The notes beneath the pieces are model-generated. The model saw only the letters and a program-made list of their open reading frames with translations, ran no database searches and was not told where the DNA came from. From an uncultured Eubacteriales bacterium (GTDB taxonomy: Bacteria; Bacillota; Clostridia; Christensenellales; CAG-138), in assembly GCA_900547135.1 (NCBI GenBank), contig URFJ01000051.1, positions 1 through 12,395 of the forward strand: a DNA stretch of 12,395 nucleotides, given 5' to 3'. A program made the position numbers and the translations under genes. Positions 7,559-12,395 of the stretch are shown here, piece after piece (position 1 is the stretch's first letter; the number at the start of each line of letters is the position of its first letter).

Positions 7559-7848
7559 GCATTTTACATTAATAACTTGAACAATATCATGTATCAATCT
7601 GTACCATCGCTAATGTTGAATTAAACCATTGGTATGCTTTTATCTAAATACTTATTCTTCAATCCGTTGGTATTAAAAGTTTCTATACATTTCAACGCGC
7701 TTGAAGTGCGTCGATTATTTGAACTATTACTTTTGCAAACAACTATACTTTTGCCGTTCGCGAGAAAGCAGGTTGCGAACTGACCTAATTCTACTAAAGT
7801 TATCACGTAAAAGTTTCCTTTGGTATTTATATCAGATAGATTGTGGTT
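7559..7848. other. AT-rich intergenic stretch without a convincing gene
   Basis: About 290 bases lie between plsY and the palindromic terminator. They contain a GTTCGC/GCGAAC inverted repeat (7756-7780) and a minus-strand frame of 61 codons from GTG 7806 to 7621. That frame has a passable AAGGA site but no recognisable protein motif. I see no RNA gene or mobile-element ends. Confidence 0.5.
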
Positions 7849-7884
7849 ACATCAAAAGCTGTCCATATGGACAGCTTTTGATGT
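7849..7884. terminator. 36-bp perfect palindrome, probable bidirectional terminator
   Basis: The sequence is identical to its own reverse complement over 36 bases. It folds as AAAAGCTGTCC, loop ATAT, GGACAGCTTTT on either strand, with a T-run on each 3' arm. It starts 13 bases past the stop of the minus-strand lipoprotein gene and lies downstream of plsY on the plus strand, so it is placed to end both convergent units. Confidence 0.88.
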
Positions 7885-7897
7885 GCTGCTTATCTAA

Positions 7898-8368
7898 TTA
7901 TTTTTGGGTAACAGTTATTGTCATTGCTCCCGAATCATTTACCAGTAAGACTTTTATGTTGACGTTGGTGTCTGAAACGTTGAAGCTATAGGCTTCCTTT
8001 GTATAATCACCTTCGAAACCAGCTGCTTTATATGCATCATAATAATCGCTGAGGTTTTCGTTAGTAGCGCCTCTCAACTTAATAATAATGGAACCATCCT
8101 CCATTTCGTTAACGGAATCCAAGGTGCCGAACTCAGGCTTTATAACAGTTTTTAACTGTTCCTTGTCCGTTGGCCATTCTACTTTATCCATTGCCTTTTT
8201 GGAAGATGACGAAGGCGTTTGATTTGGATCTACTTTGCTAGCACTGTTTGGAGTAACATTATTATTTGGAGCGGTTGGTGTAGTCTTACTTTCTTCACCG
8301 TCTCCACATGATGCCAAACTAAATACCATAACGACTGCCATAACTAAAACGAATGCTTTTTTAAACAT
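7898..8368 (-). CDS. Small secreted lipoprotein of unknown function
   Basis: I do not recognise the family. The N-terminus MFKKAFVLVMAVVMVFSLAS followed by Cys21 is a typical lipoprotein signal: two lysines, a hydrophobic core and a lipobox LASC at 18-21. The mature protein should be lipid-anchored on the outer face of the membrane. Residues 22-60 are a Ser/Thr/Asn/Pro-rich low-complexity spacer. Residues 61-156 look like one small folded domain, with alternating beta-like segments (SIIIKLRG, VNIKVLLVND, AMTITVTQ) and a helix-like NLSDYYDAYKAAGF at 105-118. The ATG has GGGAGGT 9 bases upstream. The gene has its own promoter and a terminator 13 bases after its stop, so it appears to be a single-gene unit. 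At 156 residues it seems complete. Possible roles include envelope sensing or binding, but nothing in the sequence decides this. Confidence 0.9.
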   Translation of the reverse strand: MFKKAFVLVMAVVMVFSLASCGDGEESKTTPTAPNNNVTPNSASKVDPNQTPSSSSKKAMDKVEWPTDKEQLKTVIKPEFGTLDSVNEMEDGSIIIKLRGATNENLSDYYDAYKAAGFEGDYTKEAYSFNVSDTNVNIKVLLVNDSGAMTITVTQK

Positions 8369-8417
8369 TAAACATTTACCTCCCTTTTAATACAGATGAC
8401 ATATTCAATCATTAATT

Positions 8418-8446
8418 ATTGTACACGAAACGGCTCAACAAGGCAA
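8418..8446 (-). promoter_or_regulatory. Promoter of the lipoprotein gene
   Basis: On the minus strand TTGCCT (8446-8441) and TACAAT (8423-8418) are separated by exactly 17 bases. The start would be near 8411, giving a leader of about 40 bases with a good GGGAGG site. Confidence 0.65.
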
Positions 8447-8492
8447 TAATAAAGTGTTAACAATATGTAAATCCGTTCCCAAGATTCTAAAT

Positions 8493-8531
8493 AATAACAG
8501 CAGAAGGAATGAAACTCCATCTGCCGTTATT
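8493..8531 (-). terminator. Terminator hairpin of the hisS-aspS-rseC-trxA operon
   Basis: On the minus strand AATAACGGCAGA (8531-8520) pairs with TCTGCTGTTATT (8504-8493) through 12 bp. One of these is a G-U pair that works only in minus-strand RNA, which suggests this is the intended orientation. It starts 11 bases after the trxA stop. The following ATTTAG is only weakly T-rich. Confidence 0.7.
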
Positions 8532-8541
8532 TGCCCAGATA

Positions 8542-8874
8542 TTATTGCTTTATATGCCTGTCAAGCATCTCCCTAAGTTTGCCTCTGTTTACAGCGCCAA
8601 CGCTTTGCTCTGCTATCTCGCCGTTTTTAAATACGATAATCGTAGGAATAGACATAATTCCGTATCTTCCCGCCAGCTCAGGTTGCTCGTCCACGTTTAT
8701 TTTAACAACGTTCGCCACTCCAACATATTCTGCGGCTATAGCCTCCACCTCGGGTCCTACCATACGGCAAGGGCCGCACCATGGCGCCCAAAAATCGGCC
8801 AGAACCGGTTTATCCAACTTAAGCACTTCTGTCTCAAATTCCGCCTCTGTAATGTGTTTTACTTCAGTATTCAT
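8542..8874 (-). CDS. trxA: Thioredoxin
   Basis: A small cytoplasmic thiol-disulfide oxidoreductase that keeps protein cysteines reduced and is itself reduced by thioredoxin reductase. The single thioredoxin fold is complete at 110 residues. It shows FWAPWCGPCRM with the redox pair C33/C36, the buried aspartate in VLADFWA (D27) and the cis-proline in SIPT (P77). VFKNGEI and SVGAVNRGKL follow in the usual places. The ATG overlaps the stop of the rseC-like gene (ATGA), with AAAGGAG 8 bases upstream. This indicates translational coupling to a membrane redox-type protein and, further up, to two tRNA synthetase genes. A terminator hairpin follows, so it is the last gene of the operon. No thioredoxin reductase gene is in the window. 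Confidence in the family is very high. Confidence 0.97.
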   Translation of the reverse strand: MNTEVKHITEAEFETEVLKLDKPVLADFWAPWCGPCRMVGPEVEAIAAEYVGVANVVKINVDEQPELAGRYGIMSIPTIIVFKNGEIAEQSVGAVNRGKLREMLDRHIKQ

Positions 8875-9296
8875 TTAAGCAACTCCTTTCCTTCATTGTC
8901 CTTTAGTATACTCAGCATGCGCGGCTTAAACGCATCCTTTCTGTTCAGCTTAGGTTCAAAAAGATGTATAATAAGATACGCCATAAGTGCCAGTCCTGCG
9001 CCGCATATCAGCGCCGCCGCATCACCCCCAATGAACGAGCCGGCTATAACGCCTATTGTCAGTCCCGTCAGCGGTATTCCGTACATCATAAGCGTAGCCT
9101 TTACCATGCTGTTGGCATGAAGCTGTATCTCCACGATATCGCCCACCTTTGCGCAAAGAGTGTTTTCGATTTCGATTAAGGCTGCGTCGCTTTCTAAGGT
9201 AAAGCAAGCTCTGCATTTACCGCACGCTTTGCTTCGTTTGAAGCGCACGGTTGCTATACCGTCCTCTACGCCTATAACCTCTCCATACTGTTCCAT
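8871..9296 (-). CDS. RseC/MucC-like membrane protein with a Cys cluster (SoxR-reducing system RseC family)
   Basis: The layout matches the RseC/MucC family. A short cytoplasmic N-terminal domain is followed by two adjacent membrane helices (about 66-88 and 93-112) and a short charged tail. The N-terminus EQYGEVIGVEDGIATVRFKR leads into C25-G-K-C28-R-A-C31, with another cysteine at C48. This cluster could bind a metal or an iron-sulfur centre, as proposed for the family. In E. coli RseC helps the Rnf-related Rsx complex reduce SoxR and modulates sigma-E signalling. The role in Gram-positive anaerobes is unclear, and no soxR or anti-sigma gene is visible here. The ATG has GGAG 5 bases upstream and lies 25 bases inside the end of aspS. 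The stop overlaps the trxA start by 4 bases. An Rnf operon lies about 6 kb away, which makes a redox role attractive but unproven. Confidence 0.82.
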   Translation of the reverse strand: MEQYGEVIGVEDGIATVRFKRSKACGKCRACFTLESDAALIEIENTLCAKVGDIVEIQLHANSMVKATLMMYGIPLTGLTIGVIAGSFIGGDAAALICGAGLALMAYLIIHLFEPKLNRKDAFKPRMLSILKDNEGKELLK

Positions 9297-11089
9297 GTCT
9301 GCTCCGTATCCAACTTAATTCTCAATTCTTTTAACTGACTATCCTCTACAAAATCTGGAGCGTTCGTCATAAGGCAGGCCGCAGTTTGTACCTTAGGAAA
9401 CGCGATTACATCGCGTATGTTATCGGTTCCGGCTATTATCATAACAAGTCTGTCAAGGCCATATGCTATGCCTCCATGAGGTGGTGTGCCGTATTTAAAC
9501 GCTTCCATCAGGAAACCAAACCTCTCCCACGCCTGTTCCTTGCTAAACCCAAGCAGCTCAAACATACGCTCCTGAAGTTGCATTGAATGTATTCTTATAG
9601 AGCCTCCTCCTATCTCATTACCATTTAGCACCATATCATAGGCTTTCGCCCGAACCTTGAGTGGATCAATGTCGAGCAGCCCCAGGTCCTCATCCTTTGG
9701 GCTGGTAAACGGATGATGCTTGGCCACATATCTGCCTTCCTCCCCATCCCACTCAAGCAGGGGAAAATCCGTAACCCATAACAAATTATATATTCCTTTT
9801 TCGATAAGGTCAAGGCGTTTGGCAAGCTCAATGCGTAATGCCCCCAGTGAAGCAGAGACAATTTCATTGTTTTGATCAGCCACGATGAATATTATATCAC
9901 CTGTCTGGGCGCCGGTATGTTTAATGATATCCGCCATATGCTTATCGGTCATGAATTTGGAGAAAGAGCTTTGCATGCCATCCGGTTTCATGTTAATCCA
10001 GGCAAGCCCTTTCGCCCTGTAGATTTTAACAAACTCGACCAACTCGTCAATGGCCTTGCGGGTAAAGTTTTTTGACGCGCCCTTTGCATTTATGCAGCGC
10101 ACGCTGCCGCCGCCAAGCAGCGCGTCTGTAAACACCTTGAATCCGCAGTCCGTTACCAGATCGCTAATATTTATAAGCTCAAGACCAAATCGGGTATCGG
10201 GTTTATCTGACCCATAGCGCTCCATCGCCTCAGAATAGGTTATCCGTTTCAATGGCAGCCCAACGTCAACGTTAAGCGTTTCTTTGAGCAGCTTTTTAAT
10301 AAACTCCTCGTTTATAGAAATTACGTCCTCGGAATCAACAAAGGACATCTCGACGTCGATCTGGGTGAACTCCGGCTGACGGTCCGCCCTTAGGTCTTCG
10401 TCGCGGAAGCAGCGCGCTATCTGCATATATCTGTCAAATCCCGAGATCATCAGCAGTTGCTTAAACAGCTGTGGACTTTGCGGCAAAGCATAGAATTTAT
10501 TTGGGTGCACCCTACTTGGCACAAGATAGTCCCTCGCCCCCTCAGGGGTGCTTTTGGTTAGCATGGGGGTTTCAATCTCCATGAACCCATTGCCATAAAA
10601 AAATTCACGCGTGCATTGTGCTATTTTGTGCCTGGTCATAAAAATATTCTGCATGCGCGGTCTTCTTAAATCAAGATAACGGTACTTAAGCCGCACCTGC
10701 TCCTGAGCGTCCAGGTCGTCCTCAATATATATCGGCGTTGTCCTTGCAGCGCTTAATATCTTAAGGCTGTTTGCAACAAGCTCAAACGCTCCTGTTTTCA
10801 TGTTTTTATTAACCATTTCTGGAGCGCGTTCTCTCAATACGCCGCAAACAGCAATCACATATTCGCTTCTTATTGTTTCGGCAAGCCTGAATACGTCTCC
10901 CTCGATTGCACTCTCGTCGAAGACAACCTGCATAATGCCGCTTCTATCCCGTAATCCGATGAATATAAGGGAACCCAAATTTCTCCACGAATCGGCCCAG
11001 CCCATCAGCAGTACCTCTTTGCCCACTTCCATCTCGGCCAGCTCCGCACAATAATGTGTTCGCTTCCAGCCTTGAAGTAACTCCTTCAT
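9272..11089 (-). CDS. aspS: Aspartyl-tRNA synthetase (bacterial type, with GAD insertion domain)
   Basis: A class II synthetase that charges tRNA-Asp in the cytoplasm. The N-terminal OB-fold anticodon-binding domain is at about 10-115. The catalytic core starts around RYLDLRRPRMQ (137-147) and includes TPEGARDYLVPSR (181-193) and QSPQLFKQL. Motif 2 is FRDEDLRADRQPEFTQID (228-245). An inserted GAD domain, typical of bacterial AspRS, lies roughly between 290 and 420. Motif 3 is GIAYGLDRLVM (540-550), with the ATP-binding arginine R547. Length 605 is normal. In the anticodon loop, RNLGSL (36-41) has leucine, as in the discriminating E. coli enzyme (RDLGSL), where non-discriminating enzymes such as that of Pseudomonas aeruginosa have histidine. 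This suggests, but does not prove, specificity for tRNA-Asp only. The ATG overlaps the hisS stop by 4 bases (ATGA), with GGGAGGG 9 bases upstream. Confidence 0.98.
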   Translation of the reverse strand: MKELLQGWKRTHYCAELAEMEVGKEVLLMGWADSWRNLGSLIFIGLRDRSGIMQVVFDESAIEGDVFRLAETIRSEYVIAVCGVLRERAPEMVNKNMKTGAFELVANSLKILSAARTTPIYIEDDLDAQEQVRLKYRYLDLRRPRMQNIFMTRHKIAQCTREFFYGNGFMEIETPMLTKSTPEGARDYLVPSRVHPNKFYALPQSPQLFKQLLMISGFDRYMQIARCFRDEDLRADRQPEFTQIDVEMSFVDSEDVISINEEFIKKLLKETLNVDVGLPLKRITYSEAMERYGSDKPDTRFGLELINISDLVTDCGFKVFTDALLGGGSVRCINAKGASKNFTRKAIDELVEFVKIYRAKGLAWINMKPDGMQSSFSKFMTDKHMADIIKHTGAQTGDIIFIVADQNNEIVSASLGALRIELAKRLDLIEKGIYNLLWVTDFPLLEWDGEEGRYVAKHHPFTSPKDEDLGLLDIDPLKVRAKAYDMVLNGNEIGGGSIRIHSMQLQERMFELLGFSKEQAWERFGFLMEAFKYGTPPHGGIAYGLDRLVMIIAGTDNIRDVIAFPKVQTAACLMTNAPDFVEDSQLKELRIKLDTEQTWNSMERL

Positions 11090-12357
11090 TGAATTTCGCC
11101 CTCCCTTTCAATATAATCCGCTACATTTTCCATCATTATCATCGTTTCTTCTCCGGTATCCATGTTTTTAAGTTTAATACCCCCCTTTATCAACTCATCT
11201 TGACCGATAACGGCTACAAACCGCGCTTTTATCTTGCCGGCGTACTTAAACTGCGCCTTAACGCTCCTTCCAGTAAGATCCGTCTCAGCTATATACCCCA
11301 TGTTTCGCAGATCGTTTGCCAGTTTGTATCCGGCTATCCTGGTCGGTTCATCCATCGAGACAATATATACATCCACCCTTTGCTGGTCCGGAAACTCAAT
11401 CCCCTGGTTTTGGGCAACCATAAGAAGCCTTTCCATACCCAGTCCAAAACCGACAGCCGGCGTATGAGGGCCTCCCGATTGCTCTACCAAAAGGTCATAC
11501 CTGCCCCCGCCGCATACGGTTCCCTGGGACCCAATATGTTTGGTTACAAATTCAAATACGGTCCTGGTGTAATAATCAAGACCCCTTACCACAAACGGGT
11601 CGATTATATATTCCGTTCCTGTTGCGTCCAAGTATAGTTTTAATTCATCAAGGTGGTCCACACATTCCTGGCACAGGCATTCGATGGTCTTAGGCGCAAG
11701 CCTTGCCACAGCTTTACACCTGTCCTCTTTGCAGTCAAGTATACGCAAAGGATTTCTTTCCAAACGGTCCCGACAAGTAACACAAAGCTCATCAACATGC
11801 TCTTTAAAGTATGCCTTTAGCCTTCTGTTGTAATCTGGCCGGCATTCAGGGCATCCTATGCTGTTTAAATGAAGTTCAAGTTTCCTGATTCCAATGGTAT
11901 CAAACAGCCCCTTTGCCAGCATAATGCACTCCGCATCCGCGCCGGCTCGTACAGCGCCGAACATCTCAACGCCAAACTGATGGTGCTCACGAAGCCTTCC
12001 GGCCTGAGGACGTTCGTAGCGAAACGTAGGGCTGTTCAGATAATACAGCTTGGTTGGCTGGGATTCATTAAAAATCCCATGTTCAATGAACATGCGTACA
12101 ATTCCTGCCGTACCTTCTGGTTTTAGCGTAATGGAGCGGTCGCCCTTATCGCTGAAGGTATACATTTCCTTTTGCACTATATCCGTGGTATCTCCAATGC
12201 TTCTCAAAAACAGTTCGGTATGCTCTATTACCGGAGTACGCACCTCTTTAAAGCCATACCTAAGGCACATTTCTCTTATAATGCCCTCAAGATATTGCCA
12301 CCGGTAGCTTTCAGACGGCAAAACATCCTTCGTGCCCTTGGGCGCCTGAACTTGCAT
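11086..12357 (-). CDS. hisS: Histidyl-tRNA synthetase
   Basis: A class II synthetase that charges tRNA-His, expected to act as a cytoplasmic dimer. Visible in order: PKGTKDVLP (6-14); RTPVIEHTELF with TLKPEGTAGIVR (78-88); motif 2 as FRYERPQAGRLREHHQFGVE (112-131); the histidine-specific RGLDYYTRTVFEF (258-270); GGGRYDLL (283-290); and motif 3 GFGLGMERLL (303-312). The C-terminal anticodon-binding domain runs from about 325 to the end. Residues 169-232 are cysteine-rich (C169, C172, C192, C195, C209, C214, C227, C229, C232), so this inserted region could hold zinc. Length 423 is normal. The ATG has AAGGAGG 10 bases upstream. It is the first gene seen of the operon with aspS, in the hisS-aspS order common in Firmicutes. 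Its own promoter lies beyond the right edge. Confidence 0.98.
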   Translation of the reverse strand: MQVQAPKGTKDVLPSESYRWQYLEGIIREMCLRYGFKEVRTPVIEHTELFLRSIGDTTDIVQKEMYTFSDKGDRSITLKPEGTAGIVRMFIEHGIFNESQPTKLYYLNSPTFRYERPQAGRLREHHQFGVEMFGAVRAGADAECIMLAKGLFDTIGIRKLELHLNSIGCPECRPDYNRRLKAYFKEHVDELCVTCRDRLERNPLRILDCKEDRCKAVARLAPKTIECLCQECVDHLDELKLYLDATGTEYIIDPFVVRGLDYYTRTVFEFVTKHIGSQGTVCGGGRYDLLVEQSGGPHTPAVGFGLGMERLLMVAQNQGIEFPDQQRVDVYIVSMDEPTRIAGYKLANDLRNMGYIAETDLTGRSVKAQFKYAGKIKARFVAVIGQDELIKGGIKLKNMDTGEETMIMMENVADYIEREGEIQ

Positions 12358-12395
12358 GTAGTTTATTCCTCCTTATGTATAATAAAGGGGTCTCC
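12358..12395 (-). promoter_or_regulatory. hisS leader end: ribosome binding site and possible terminator arm
   Basis: The minus strand reads GGAGACCCC (12395-12387), then TTTATTATACAT, then the AAGGAGG binding site (12374-12368) for hisS. A GC-rich run followed by a T-rich run just before the binding site resembles the 3' arm of an attenuator, as in the valS leader of this window. The matching 5' arm would lie outside, so this is only a suggestion. Confidence 0.35.

Noticed and set aside
7756..7780. GTTCGC/GCGAAC inverted repeat with a 13-base loop
   Set aside because: Only 6 bp of stem, no T-run and no gene nearby that it would clearly serve.
7621..7806. Minus-strand frame of 61 codons starting GTG, with an AAGGA site 9 bases upstream
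   Set aside because: No recognisable motif, unremarkable Asn/Ser/Lys-rich composition and no clear promoter. Kept only as a weak small-protein candidate.
8509..9120. Open frame of 203 codons antisense to trxA and the rseC-like gene
   Set aside because: Both opposite-strand genes have clear family motifs, and the translated shadow has none.
11056..11637. Open frame of 193 codons antisense to hisS
   Set aside because: Shadow of hisS and the hisS-aspS junction; no domain, no convincing binding site.
1..12395. Mobile elements, CRISPR repeats, rRNA or tRNA genes
   Set aside because: Looked for and not seen: no transposase or integrase motifs, no spaced direct repeats, no tRNA-like cloverleaf. 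The only tRNA-related RNA is the T-box.

Overview
The window looks like chromosomal DNA from a low-to-moderate GC Firmicute, most likely a Clostridia-type anaerobe. The reasons are an Rnf complex with the gene order rnfC-rnfD-rnfG, a tRNA-sensing T-box leader in front of valS, strong AGGAGG-type ribosome binding sites, sigma-A-like promoters and a lipoprotein with a Gram-positive-style lipobox. This is inferred from gene content; no 16S or other marker is present. I see no phage, insertion sequence, CRISPR array, rRNA or tRNA.

Layout. Positions 1-2638 (minus strand) hold the front of an rnf operon: rnfC, rnfD and the N-terminal part of rnfG, which runs off the left edge. A divergent intergenic region (2639-3050) carries an extended -10 promoter for rnf on the minus strand. 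On the plus strand it carries a complete valS control region: promoter, T-box riboswitch and terminator/antiterminator. valS fills 3051-5687 and ends in a GC-rich hairpin. A separate promoter then drives a two-gene plus-strand lipid operon: a UgtP/MGDG-synthase-like diacylglycerol glycosyltransferase and a divergent PlsY-family acyltransferase. After about 290 bases with no convincing gene comes a 36-bp perfect palindrome. It lies between convergent transcription units and probably terminates both. The minus-strand unit there is a single-gene lipoprotein with its own promoter. From 8542 to the right edge is a tightly packed minus-strand operon, hisS-aspS-rseC-like-trxA. Its junctions overlap by 4, 25 and 4 bases, and a terminator hairpin follows trxA.

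How the genes fit together. Rnf couples ferredoxin oxidation and NAD+ reduction to ion transport. The RseC-like membrane protein with a Cys cluster and the thioredoxin are redox-related. In E. coli RseC works with the Rnf-related Rsx complex, so a functional link across the window is plausible but unproven. ValRS, HisRS and AspRS supply translation. The glycosyltransferase and PlsY-like protein fit membrane glycerolipid and glycolipid synthesis.

Most of the window is housekeeping and I do not see an undescribed system. The points most worth a second look are the PlsY-like protein with altered glycine motifs, the coupling of RseC-like and TrxA genes to two aminoacyl-tRNA synthetases, the T-box, and the poorly defined rnfC start.
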